From NCBI RefSeq assembly GCF_028288105.1, contig NZ_JAQBOI010000167.1, positions 1 through 47,707 on the forward strand: DNA of 47,707 nt. Reading direction: 5' to 3'. A model generated the notes under the pieces. The model saw nothing but the letters and a program-made list of their open reading frames with translations, made no database searches and was not told the DNA's origin. Numbering within the stretch: position 1 is the first letter of the stretch; each line of letters starts with the position of its first letter. A program made the translations under genes and the position numbers. This document shows positions 1-7,788 of the stretch, one piece after another. The DNA is from Mucilaginibacter sp. (GTDB lineage Bacteria > Bacteroidota > Bacteroidia > Sphingobacteriales > Sphingobacteriaceae).

Positions 1-8
1 TCTATCTA

Positions 9-581
9 ATGAAAAAAAGATTTCTTTTATGGCTCCGTTTTTGGTTTTGGATAGATTTTCTGGGGGTATTCTTATCCCTGACCTTAACAATTACTTACTT
101 AGTTTGGGGGAACTACGCCTCAGAACATTTACAAAATTTATGGAGCAACCTTGCTGTTGAAATTGCAGGCGTTTGGATAAGCGTCCGTATAATTGATTTC
201 CTTTTGCAGCGTAGTAAAAGCTTCCGGAAATCGAGGTTCCAAACGTTAGATAATTTAAATTTCTTTTACCGTAAGGTTCAGGACATTATAATATTCAGCA
301 CCCTGCATGAAGCTGATGTCCAAGTGCTTGGAAAAGAGGTTGTATACTTTGATAAAAGATGGGGCAACAGAAAGAAACAATTTTATAAAGACGAAAAAGA
401 GCAAATTGATTTGTTAATGATAGAAATGAATAACATTTATCAATTTATTAAATCACAGCAGGACAAAACTGATCCCGATGTGGATTTTAAGAATAGATTG
501 AAGGAAAAGGCATATTCTTTTTCTGAAAAATTAGAAGTTTTAAGATTAAATATCTGGGAAGAAACAAATCCTGATAATTGA
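9..581 (+). CDS. small two-helix membrane protein, unknown function
   Basis: I do not recognise the family. The 190-residue protein starts with a basic MKKR segment and has two hydrophobic stretches, about residues 12-30 and 45-66, so it is probably anchored in the inner membrane by a helical hairpin. The rest is a charged, mostly helical soluble domain rich in Lys, Glu and Gln, with a coiled-coil look around residues 120-180. It converges with the next gene, with only 6 bp between the two stop codons. The start lies 8 bases from the window edge, so an upstream start cannot be excluded, although ATG followed by MKKR looks natural. No catalytic motif is visible. Confidence 0.6.
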   Translation: MKKRFLLWLRFWFWIDFLGVFLSLTLTITYLVWGNYASEHLQNLWSNLAVEIAGVWISVRIIDFLLQRSKSFRKSRFQTLDNLNFFYRKVQDIIIFSTLHEADVQVLGKEVVYFDKRWGNRKKQFYKDEKEQIDLLMIEMNNIYQFIKSQQDKTDPDVDFKNRLKEKAYSFSEKLEVLRLNIWEETNPDN

Positions 582-587
582 TCACAA

Positions 588-1073
588 TTAATACTCCACA
601 AACTCTTTTTGTGTAACCACTACCTGGCCTTTATTTTCGGTGGTGCTTATCAGCATGGTAATAAAGTAAAATTCGTTATCAAACTTGTAGATGTTGTTGT
701 AGGCATCCTGCCCCTGAAACTTCATAATAAGTTTTGACCTGCGGGCCTGGGCAATTAAATTAACAATATGCTGAGGGTCGGTAGTATTGTATGTTACAGT
801 GCGTAAAATTGTACCGTTAGATAGTTTGGCATTTTCGCCTATTGTTATGCTTTGCTCCTTAACTTTATTAGATATCGAACGGAAATGTTCTATCTTTTTC
901 CCGTCTATCTCTTGTACATACTGATGCTTAAAAACATTCCCCAGGGTTAAATAGGTATGCGCCTGCCCATCGCTAAGGTTGGTAAGATTGGTGAGGTCAA
1001 AAAAAGAAATACTTTGCCCGTAGGTTTTTAGGCAAAGGCAAAACAGTAATACTACTAAACAGTACTTTTTCAT
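588..1073 (-). CDS. small secreted protein, unknown function
   Basis: The 161-residue protein has a clean signal peptide (MKKY, hydrophobic core, cleavage near YGQ-S at about residue 20). The mature part is a mixed alpha/beta domain with no recognised motif and no lipobox, so it is probably periplasmic. Its pattern of alternating hydrophobic strands near the C terminus (FYFITMLIS) would fit a small beta-sheet domain. It lies 44 bp downstream of the penicillin-acylase family gene on the same strand and could be co-transcribed with it. No function is proposed. Confidence 0.6.
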   Translation of the reverse strand: MKKYCLVVLLFCLCLKTYGQSISFFDLTNLTNLSDGQAHTYLTLGNVFKHQYVQEIDGKKIEHFRSISNKVKEQSITIGENAKLSNGTILRTVTYNTTDPQHIVNLIAQARRSKLIMKFQGQDAYNNIYKFDNEFYFITMLISTTENKGQVVVTQKEFVEY

Positions 1074-1117
1074 TTACTTTGGTAAAGCGAATATAATATT
1101 TAATCGCTCACTATTGC

Positions 1118-3304
1118 CTACGGCTGATACGTTTTTTCGGCATGCTTCAGCACATCCCCCTTATAAAAAAGCACATTTTTAAATTCGCCGGTAATGTACC
1201 CCTGTGCCTGGTCTGTAAAATGTTTAGATGCCGCGTTAAACGATTGGCCGCCTGTTATAATGGTTTTTGCTTTTACCCTTGGCCCAAATTCAATTGCAGC
1301 GATAAAGCTATTACCAGAGTATCCGTAACGCTTGTTGGTTTCCATAGTTCGGCTCACGTAAGATGGCAACTGCCCAAAAAGCGACGAAGTTGAACCAACC
1401 GGCAAACTTGGTTGTTCATCGCTAAAGGTTAGCCCATCCGCCGGGCGCTGGTACCGGTTTATATCACCCCAGACCATTTTCCAGGTGCCAAATTTTTTCT
1501 GCAGGTTTTGCAATGCCGTGTTAAGAAATTCCAGCTGCTGGTTTGCCGGCAAGGTTTGCAGCATTTCCTTAGCCCTTTTTACCTGGTAACTGCCTTCGCC
1601 GGGTTTTGCAGCAGTAATAGCCCTAAACATTAATGTACCCCAGTCTACCGCTATAGTGGTAGCTACAGATGATGCAGCTGTACGCCTGTCCCATTGTTTT
1701 AATAAAGCTATGGGCTCTGCGAGTTTTGCCTTAGTGCTATCCGGTGCACCGTTATAAGCAGCAAATAAGGAAGGCAGCAGATCGTCAAACGCAGCCAGGT
1801 ACTTGTCATACCCTTTCGCTATCAGGCCATCTAAGGTAATACCCTTTGCATTGCTCAATAAGTTTATGGCATTTATGCCCCTGTAATTTTCACCATCGGG
1901 CGCCATGTAGGCCGGGTATTTAGTTTTATCGGGACTGGCGGCACCTGATGATGTAAACGGCGTGGAATTGCAATTTTGTATGTAACCGGTAACTGGGTTA
2001 TATACGTGTACTACTTCATCTACCCCGTGCAGGCCTTTCCATTCGGTAGCGGGTGTGGTACCATCAACCGGGAGGTTCCAGTTAAATTTTGGATCGCGTT
2101 TGGGCATAAAATTACCATACCAAAAAGCAATGTTGCCCTTATCATCGGCATAAACGGTATTGTTGCTGGTATTGGCCAGTAAACCCATCGCTTTTTTATA
2201 TTGGGCCATGTTGTTTGCTTTGGTAATAAGCCACGATTCCAGCAGGGCATTATAGGAACGGTTATTATGTTTCAGCGCCAGCCATTTCCCATCCCTGCTT
2301 GCTATTACCGGGCCATGATGGGTATAATAAGCTGTTATACTATGGGGACTATATTTGCCCCCCTGTTTTACATTTAATTTAAGCTGCCGGATAATTACGG
2401 GTTTAAGTTTCCCATCATACTCATAAAACCATTTGCCATCCTTTTCGGTCATTTTTTCGGCATACAGGTCGCCCACATCGGCATAGCTGCTGGTATGCAT
2501 CCATCCGCAATGGCTGTTAAAACCCTGGTAAATGAAAAACTGCCCCCAGGTAACCGCGCCATACGCCTGTAACCCTTCCTCGCTGTTCAACCCCACCTCG
2601 CTTCTGAAATAAAACGGGACATGTGGATTAATGTAAAGCAGCGCGTGGCCCGATGCAGAGCGCGAGGGCGCAATGGCAAACCCGTTAGATCCTATTTCCC
2701 TTTCCGCATCGTCCTTAATAAGCGGCTTTGATTCGTAAACAGATCCTGTTTTATTATCGGCACTGTAAAACGCTTGGGTTTCACGTGGCGAAACCCCTCC
2801 TGTTTCAGTAGCAGCTACACTGCCATCAGTAAACATCAAAGCATACCAGGGCTTAAACTTCGTAAATACAAGTGGCTTTACCTCGGGGTGTTTATATAGA
2901 TAATAATTTATACCATCGGCAAAGGCATCCATCAGCTTTTTAAAATACGGCGGGCTTTGGTTATAATCTTTTATAGCATCGGCACTATCGGCTATAAGCT
3001 GTAGTTGTACATCTTCAAACAGGCGGCTTTCACCATCAGCTTCGCTTTGCCTGCCCAACTGATAAAGATAATTACGTTCAATACCTTTAAAATTATCTTC
3101 GCACTGGGTGTACATTAAGCCAAAAACTACTACCGCGTCTGTTTTGCCGTAAATATGCGGCACGCCGTAATTATCACGTATAATAGTAACTGCCTTAGCC
3201 TGCTGTTTATACCGGGTAATTTCGGTAGTTGAAAATTTTTGCGCCTGCGTATTAACATTAGCGCCCAACATATAAAGTAAAAACAGGGTGTATAATTTTT
3301 TCAA
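1118..3304 (-). CDS. penicillin acylase family (S45) N-terminal-nucleophile hydrolase
   Basis: The 728-residue secreted enzyme (signal peptide about 1-22) has the layout of S45 Ntn-hydrolases. An N-terminal alpha chain carries IIRDNYGVPHIYG (about 41-53) and the ERNYLYQLGR region, followed by a spacer and the beta chain. The likely autocatalytic cleavage site is Gly205-Ser206 in the IGSNGFAIAP motif. Ser206 would become the N-terminal nucleophile, and the following Asn fits the family SN pair. NPHVPF and GFNSHCGWMHTSS further on match the substrate-pocket regions. The family contains penicillin G acylase, cephalosporin acylases, acyl-homoserine-lactone acylases and bile-salt-like amidases, and the natural substrate cannot be told from sequence. 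The protein probably works in the periplasm. It is monocistronic or paired with the small secreted gene downstream. Confidence 0.85.
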   Translation of the reverse strand: MKKLYTLFLLYMLGANVNTQAQKFSTTEITRYKQQAKAVTIIRDNYGVPHIYGKTDAVVVFGLMYTQCEDNFKGIERNYLYQLGRQSEADGESRLFEDVQLQLIADSADAIKDYNQSPPYFKKLMDAFADGINYYLYKHPEVKPLVFTKFKPWYALMFTDGSVAATETGGVSPRETQAFYSADNKTGSVYESKPLIKDDAEREIGSNGFAIAPSRSASGHALLYINPHVPFYFRSEVGLNSEEGLQAYGAVTWGQFFIYQGFNSHCGWMHTSSYADVGDLYAEKMTEKDGKWFYEYDGKLKPVIIRQLKLNVKQGGKYSPHSITAYYTHHGPVIASRDGKWLALKHNNRSYNALLESWLITKANNMAQYKKAMGLLANTSNNTVYADDKGNIAFWYGNFMPKRDPKFNWNLPVDGTTPATEWKGLHGVDEVVHVYNPVTGYIQNCNSTPFTSSGAASPDKTKYPAYMAPDGENYRGINAINLLSNAKGITLDGLIAKGYDKYLAAFDDLLPSLFAAYNGAPDSTKAKLAEPIALLKQWDRRTAASSVATTIAVDWGTLMFRAITAAKPGEGSYQVKRAKEMLQTLPANQQLEFLNTALQNLQKKFGTWKMVWGDINRYQRPADGLTFSDEQPSLPVGSTSSLFGQLPSYVSRTMETNKRYGYSGNSFIAAIEFGPRVKAKTIITGGQSFNAASKHFTDQAQGYITGEFKNVLFYKGDVLKHAEKTYQP

Positions 3305-3617
3305 AACGATAAGTTAACGTTTGTAATTTAAATTAAAATTCTTCTCAATTTAAAACGATTTGCTAAAAGCCATTTTCATTACACCAATAAATCACTAAAA
3401 CTCTTATTAAAAGCGGCTTAACAAAAACTGTCTATAATATAGTTCAGACTGCCTTACTGTTTTTAACGATAGCTCACCCTAATAATACGATCTGCGCTGT
3501 AGCACTCTGGTAAAATGATGCGTATAAGTTAAAAAATAAACAAACATATTTCTGTAACATTTATGTGTTTGAAGCGACTTATAACATAATATGTTTTAAA
3601 GACAGCTATTCAGCATG

Positions 3618-3625
3618 TATCTTTG
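3618..3625 (+). promoter_or_regulatory. TATCTTTG -7 promoter box
   Basis: This is a perfect match to the Bacteroidota primary-sigma -7 consensus TAnnTTTG. A T-rich TGTTTT sits at 3592-3597, about 20 bases upstream, as a possible -33 element. Initiation would fall near 3630. No plus-strand protein gene follows, so it is the likely promoter of the candidate RNA that ends at the terminator at 3832. Confidence 0.5.
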
Positions 3626-3629
3626 CCGC

Positions 3630-3832
3630 TTAATTAAGCTTTAAAAAGTTTAGGAACACTTATTGCTGTGTAACTTACACATAAAGAATACATTAAAGGA
3701 TTATTGAGCAAACCGCAACGGATTGCTATAAAGAACTTAGGTAATAAAACATGTTATCTGAGGTTTAGTTGATCAACATTATTTGAATGATGTTGTGTGC
3801 GTTCCGGGGTGAGATACGGAACGCATTTTTTT
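3630..3832 (+). ncRNA. candidate structured small RNA, about 200 nt
   Basis: Between a good -7 box and a textbook terminator there is no reading frame, but there are five successive hairpins. They are TGTGTAA/TTACACA (3667-3681), GCAA.CCG/CGG.TTGC (3708-3726), CTTAGGTAA/TTATCTGAG (3736-3762, with wobble pairs), CAACATTA/TGATGTTG (3774-3795) and the terminator stem (3798-3825) followed by seven T. Hairpins were found by eye, not by folding software. Size and isolation would suit a regulatory RNA or a diverged 6S-type RNA. It does not look like tmRNA, RNase P or SRP RNA. It could also be the untranslated remains of a lost gene. Confidence 0.5.
3798..3832 (+). terminator. intrinsic terminator without an upstream gene
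   Basis: A perfect 9-bp stem TGCGTTCCG (3798-3806) and CGGAACGCA (3817-3825) with a 10-base loop is followed directly by seven T. There is no plus-strand protein gene upstream for more than 3 kb, so it most likely ends a non-coding transcript. Confidence 0.8.
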
Positions 3833-3910
3833 GTCAAATTCTTTTTTTAGAGGAGCCCCTGATTCACCAGGGATTTGGTATCTATCTCATCTTCATCATT
3901 AATGTTAATG

Positions 3911-3990
3911 GCGTTCCCTTCGGTCGGGCTTTACACTCATACTGCACAGGCATTAATCACAGGCCGGTATCCATTCCAATCCCTAACGCG
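3911..3990 (-). repeat. dispersed repeat, copy A
   Basis: This is an 80-bp element whose two ends reappear, inverted, at 10327-10431. The end at 3964-3990 (CCGGTATCC...CCCTAACGCG) matches the other copy at 26 of 27 bases, and the end at 3911-3942 (GCGTTCCCTT...CACTCATAC) at 28 of 32. The middle 21 bases are unrelated between copies. The ATCCCTAACGCG end occurs once more at 4111-4122. Confidence 0.75.
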
Positions 3991-4144
3991 AATAAACAAC
4001 TGGTCATCCCGAATTTGTTTCGGGATCCCACAGGACAAGCCTCCCCGCATGTCGAGAATAGCATGAGAGGTGCCCAAATAAATTCGGCATGATAGTCTGA
4101 GGGATTATGCATCCCTAACGCGAAAACTAATTAATAGCTTCTTC

Positions 4145-5227
4145 TCAGATCTGCTTCCTGTACATGGCCATCACCAGCAATACCATGCGGTTATAGGTTT
4201 CCAATCCTTCGGGTTGATTGTTCACCTTCAAAAAGTTATCGTAAAATATGCTTGTAATGGTGTTTATTTTATTTTGGTACGAGAGCCAATAAAGGCGTTC
4301 GGTTTTAAAATCGGCCAAAACTGCCGGGGAGATCCGTGTTTTTAGTTGTTTAAACAGCACTGTATCGGTGTAACGTACAGTATGCATAAACTCGTTAACC
4401 GCCAGGTTATAGGCCGAGTAGCGTAACAACCTATCTCGCGAACCTGTGGCGGCCATAAAACCTACAAAATTCGCTTCATCCTCGGCACCGTAACCCATCT
4501 GGTGCGACATTTCATGGCAGGCTACAAAAGGGCGGTTAAATACCGGCATCTGGTAATTGATTTGCGCTTCGCTGGTAAAGGGGTTGTAATAACCAGATGT
4601 GCCAATGTAGTTAAGCAAGGGGGTAAGTAACGATGGTTTTATTTCGGGGCTGTAGGTTTGATATTCTTTTGATGTGTCCGAGAGTTTAAGCACCGCCCTG
4701 ATAGCCGTTTTGTATATAGAATCGTTGCCCTGCTTTAGATCCTGCGCTGTTACCCTGGCCCTGCTGGCGTTTGCACTATCAATAAGTATGGCAGTAACCT
4801 TTTGCAGTTGGGCGGTAGTGAAAGAGCTATCGCGCAAGTTTAACCGCTCCCCTGCCGACGGGCGAAAATAATTTAGCCCCCAAAACAGGTAAAATATTAA
4901 TACGCCCGCCATTACACTAATTACAATGCCGGCTGTAAAAATGCCTGCCTGCATAAATCTCCTCTTAAAACATAATGCAATAAGCCTTACCAGTGCATAT
5001 ATGATATAGCCTATTACTACAAGGTATATTACATCGCCAAAGCTGAACGGGAAGATGTTAAAAACAGGATGAAGTACGTGGCAAATGAACAGGTAAAGCC
5101 CTTCGGAGTAATACTTTTCAACCGCCTGGGGATGGTCAGAGAATACCATTAACAGGTTAACAGCCAATATAAGGGCGAGTATAATTAACCCTCTTTTTAT
5201 AAAAGCCTTACCTTGCTGTTTTTGCAT
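4145..5227 (-). CDS. DUF3810 family membrane protein, putative zinc metalloprotease
   Basis: The 360-residue protein has three N-terminal membrane helices (about 11-30, 63-86, 95-119) and then a large, probably periplasmic, C-terminal domain. That domain carries a zincin motif, HEMSH at His238-His242, with Glu/Asp residues in GYGAEDEANFVGF (about 245-257) that could give the third zinc ligand. This combination is the signature I associate with DUF3810 of Bacteroidota. No substrate is known to me. It stands alone between the repeat region and a terminator on the minus strand. The protease role is inferred from the motif only. Confidence 0.8.
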   Translation of the reverse strand: MQKQQGKAFIKRGLIILALILAVNLLMVFSDHPQAVEKYYSEGLYLFICHVLHPVFNIFPFSFGDVIYLVVIGYIIYALVRLIALCFKRRFMQAGIFTAGIVISVMAGVLIFYLFWGLNYFRPSAGERLNLRDSSFTTAQLQKVTAILIDSANASRARVTAQDLKQGNDSIYKTAIRAVLKLSDTSKEYQTYSPEIKPSLLTPLLNYIGTSGYYNPFTSEAQINYQMPVFNRPFVACHEMSHQMGYGAEDEANFVGFMAATGSRDRLLRYSAYNLAVNEFMHTVRYTDTVLFKQLKTRISPAVLADFKTERLYWLSYQNKINTITSIFYDNFLKVNNQPEGLETYNRMVLLVMAMYRKQI

Positions 5228-5291
5228 GTATGGTGGTAAATATAATGTTAAAATACCGGCAAATATTGTTCTTTATTTTAATATAGCCCAA

Positions 5292-5321
5292 CAAAAAACC
5301 CCGGCATAGCCAGGGTTTTTA
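5292..5321 (-). terminator. intrinsic terminator after the DUF2911 gene
   Basis: Stem AAAAACCC.GGC / GCC.GGGTTTTT around an ATA loop. T-runs exist on both strands. It lies 28 bp past the stop of the DUF2911 gene and upstream of the DUF3810 start, so it separates these two minus-strand genes. Confidence 0.8.
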
Positions 5322-5348
5322 TATAATTTTTACAAATAGCAGCCGAAA

Positions 5349-5864
5349 TTATTTTACAGCTACCGGCACCGAAAGTTTATCCCAGTTTAATGAGAAACCT
5401 TTTGCGTTTATTTTATAAACCAAACGCTCGTTCATTGCAGATTTTACAGGCTTAACGGTTACACGCAATGCATCCTTTGTTTTATCGTACTTGTAAGCAC
5501 CCCATTGTTTGGCTACTTTATTAAAAATAACGGTCCAGGTGGTTGCAGTTGGTATAACAAAAAACCCATAGGTACCTGCGGGCAGTTTCTTACCCTGTAC
5601 GGTAATATCTTTGCTGGTAGTAAACACGGTAGCCTCGTTTGCACCGGCACGCCAAACCGAATCTAAAGGCACCAGTCCGCCATATACTTTACGGCCTTTT
5701 ACCGATGGGCTGCCATAATTAATGCTTATTGTAGCACCGTTAACTTTGCCGCTTACGCTATCGCGCGGACTTGCAACAGGCTTATCTTGCGCGAATGTAA
5801 TAACAGAAAACAGCATAGCGAATGCAAACAGCACAGCCGCTTTTAATTGAATAGTTTTTTTCAT
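5349..5864 (-). CDS. DUF2911 domain secreted protein
   Basis: The 171-residue protein has a signal peptide (cleavage near FAQ-D, residue about 26) and then one DUF2911 domain. Hallmarks are ISINYGSPSVKGRKVYG (about 47-63), PLDSVWRAGANEAT and LPAGTYGFF...TVIFNK. The family is common in Bacteroidota as small periplasmic or extracellular proteins with no assigned reaction. A box resembling the -7 element (TATCTTTA on the minus strand, 5892-5899) lies about 28 bases upstream of the start. The gene is transcribed alone and ends at the terminator at 5292-5321. Confidence 0.85.
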   Translation of the reverse strand: MKKTIQLKAAVLFAFAMLFSVITFAQDKPVASPRDSVSGKVNGATISINYGSPSVKGRKVYGGLVPLDSVWRAGANEATVFTTSKDITVQGKKLPAGTYGFFVIPTATTWTVIFNKVAKQWGAYKYDKTKDALRVTVKPVKSAMNERLVYKINAKGFSLNWDKLSVPVAVK

Positions 5865-6008
5865 GATAGTATTACTTGTGGTTTATCTGCAATAAAGATA
5901 AATGAATTAACCTAAAACATTTGAAAAATTTGCTTAATGAGTTGAAGGCAATAAAACTTTCACGCAATCAGTACGTTATATATGTATAATTCACATTGCA
6001 GTTAGGAA

Positions 6009-6072
6009 TTGACCGAAAGGTTAAACAATTGTTGTGAGTTTTTGGCCCCTGCCGAAAGGCGGGGGTTTTTTT
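6009..6072 (+). terminator. orphan terminator with a preceding GAAA hairpin
   Basis: CCCC.GCC-GAAA-GGC.GGGG (6046-6064) followed by a T-run to 6072 is a classic intrinsic terminator. A second hairpin with the same loop, TTGACC-GAAA-GGTTAA, lies at 6009-6024, and the palindrome AACAATTGTT at 6024-6033. No plus-strand gene precedes it because the left neighbour points away. Either a short RNA ends here or the stem insulates the glycosyltransferase promoter. Confidence 0.7.
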
Positions 6073-6109
6073 GTGAAATTACCTCATAAGTTTTCGTTCC
6101 CATTAAACT

Positions 6110-6117
6110 TATATTTG
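6110..6117 (+). promoter_or_regulatory. TATATTTG -7 box right in front of the start codon
   Basis: It matches TAnnTTTG exactly and ends 7 bases before the ATG at 6125. With the usual spacing the transcript would start on or within a few bases of the initiation codon, which gives a leaderless or nearly leaderless mRNA for the glycosyltransferase. Confidence 0.5.
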
Positions 6118-6124
6118 TGTCGGG

Positions 6125-7777
6125 ATGACCAATAATTACAAGCCTTTTTACCTGTTACTATTTATACTGGCACTGTTAGTTAGTTTTGTTGGTATTACTA
6201 CCGATTTTTTTACCGACGACCCGGGGCTTTACGCGTCTATCTCTAAAAATATGCTGTACAAGCACGATATGCTACAGCTATTTACCTACAACCGCGACTG
6301 GCTGGATAAACCACACTTCCCCTTTTGGGCGGCTATGGTAAGCTTTAAATTGTTTGGCGTTAGCGTTTGGGCATACCGCTTACCTGCCCTGCTATTCTTT
6401 TTGTTGACTGCGCTTTATACTTACTTGTTTGCCCGCAGGTTTTACGCCAAAGAAATTGCCTTAACTGCTGTTTTGATATTTATGACAGCCCAGCACATCT
6501 TGCTATCTAACCTTGATGTTAGGGCCGAGCCTTATTTAATGGCCCTGCTAATTGGCAGCATTTACCACATTGCCCGGTATAACGATAAGCCGGTATTTAA
6601 GCATTTGCTGTTAGCCGCCCTGCTTACAGCCTGCGCTATCATGACCAAGGGCGTATTTGTGATAGTGGCAATTTACGGCAGCCTACTGGGCCAGCTTATT
6701 TATCAGAAAAAGTTTTTGCAAATATTTTATGGCAAGTGGCTGTTATTGTACCTGCTTACTTTTGTTTTTACCCTGCCCGAGTTTTATGCGCTGTACATAC
6801 AGTTTGATCTGCACCCGGAGAAAATCGTTTTCGACAGGCATAATGTGAGCGGTATACGTTGGTTTTTGTGGGACAGCCAGTTTGGCCGTTTTGTAAACAA
6901 TGGCCCTATTAAACAAAAAGCATCCGGCGACCCATTCTTTTTTATACATACCATGCTCTGGGCTTTTTTACCATGGTGCCTGCTGTTTTATTACGCTGTT
7001 TATAAAAGCCTGAAAAACATCTGGCAAAAAGTTAAACTCCCGGAATACTACACCTTAAGTGGTGGCTTGCTTTTGTTAGTATTGTTCTCGCTTTCGCGTT
7101 TTCAGCTGCCTTTTTATACCAATATATTGTTCCCGCTGTTTGCCATAATAACTGCACCCTATTGCTTTAAACAACTAAGCCGTGCCGGTGAATATTACAG
7201 AAAGATAGTGCTCCTGATATTTGCGGTGTTACTACCGGTAATTATTATTGTGATACACATTTATCTTAAACCTGTATCTAACCTACCGTTTGTTATTGAT
7301 TGTTTATTGTTTGGGTTGATGGCCGCGCTCATCATTATAAAAGTAAAGGCACATGCCTATCGGGTTTTTATGCTTACCTGCTGCGCGGTGTTATTTGCCA
7401 ATTTTTATTTGAACACCGTTCTTTTCCCAACTATCGCGTCGTATAACGGCCAGGTAAGTGCGGGCAAATATGTTAATCGGCCCGAATTTGACGATGCCCA
7501 TATTTACTCGCTGAGGATGGCAAACAATATATTCCAGTTTTATAGCAACAAACCCGTTGATTTTATATTTCCCGAAGATTTTAACGCATTTAAGCCAACA
7601 GGCAAGGCCATCTTTTTTGTAAGTCAGCCCACGCTGGATTATCTTACAAATACCCATGCCGATTTTGAGATCGTTAAAACCTTTACCGATTATCCGCAGG
7701 AAAACATTTTACCCGCTTTTATAAACAATGCCACCCGCCATAAGGTACTGGCCAAAGTATACCTAATAAGTAAATAG
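6125..7777 (+). CDS. ArnT/PMT-like GT-C glycosyltransferase (GT39/GT83 type)
   Basis: The 550-residue protein has about eleven hydrophobic helices and belongs to the GT-C fold. After helix 1 comes DDPGLYASISKNML (about 31-44), with the acidic pair expected for metal and lipid-phosphate binding. WLDKPHFPFW (about 61-70) is the first-loop DKPP-like motif of ArnT-type enzymes. LDVRAEPYLM lies further along. Such enzymes move a sugar from a polyprenyl-phosphate carrier to lipid A, protein or another glycolipid on the periplasmic side. The acceptor here is unknown. The C-terminal third is a soluble domain of about 120 residues. It converges with the next gene, with an 11-bp gap and no terminator visible. 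Confidence 0.8.
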   Translation: MTNNYKPFYLLLFILALLVSFVGITTDFFTDDPGLYASISKNMLYKHDMLQLFTYNRDWLDKPHFPFWAAMVSFKLFGVSVWAYRLPALLFFLLTALYTYLFARRFYAKEIALTAVLIFMTAQHILLSNLDVRAEPYLMALLIGSIYHIARYNDKPVFKHLLLAALLTACAIMTKGVFVIVAIYGSLLGQLIYQKKFLQIFYGKWLLLYLLTFVFTLPEFYALYIQFDLHPEKIVFDRHNVSGIRWFLWDSQFGRFVNNGPIKQKASGDPFFFIHTMLWAFLPWCLLFYYAVYKSLKNIWQKVKLPEYYTLSGGLLLLVLFSLSRFQLPFYTNILFPLFAIITAPYCFKQLSRAGEYYRKIVLLIFAVLLPVIIIVIHIYLKPVSNLPFVIDCLLFGLMAALIIIKVKAHAYRVFMLTCCAVLFANFYLNTVLFPTIASYNGQVSAGKYVNRPEFDDAHIYSLRMANNIFQFYSNKPVDFIFPEDFNAFKPTGKAIFFVSQPTLDYLTNTHADFEIVKTFTDYPQENILPAFINNATRHKVLAKVYLISK

Positions 7778-7788
7778 CCAATAATAAC

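Larger units (their letters stand above)
3305..4144. other. 840-bp gene-free gap with candidate RNA and repeats
   Basis: No convincing protein gene lies here. From left to right it holds AT-rich sequence (3305-3617), a TAnnTTTG promoter-like box (3618-3625), a chain of hairpins ending in an intrinsic terminator (3667-3832), one copy of a dispersed repeat (3911-3990), a CCCGAA...TTCGGG hairpin (4007-4026) and a short extra piece of the repeat end (4111-4122). Open frames of 60-100 codons in the right half run through the repeat and have no codon or homology support. Confidence 0.7.

Noticed and set aside
3787-4092. Open frame of about 100 codons in the 840-bp gap
   Set aside because: It starts inside the terminator stem and runs through the dispersed repeat; no protein pattern.
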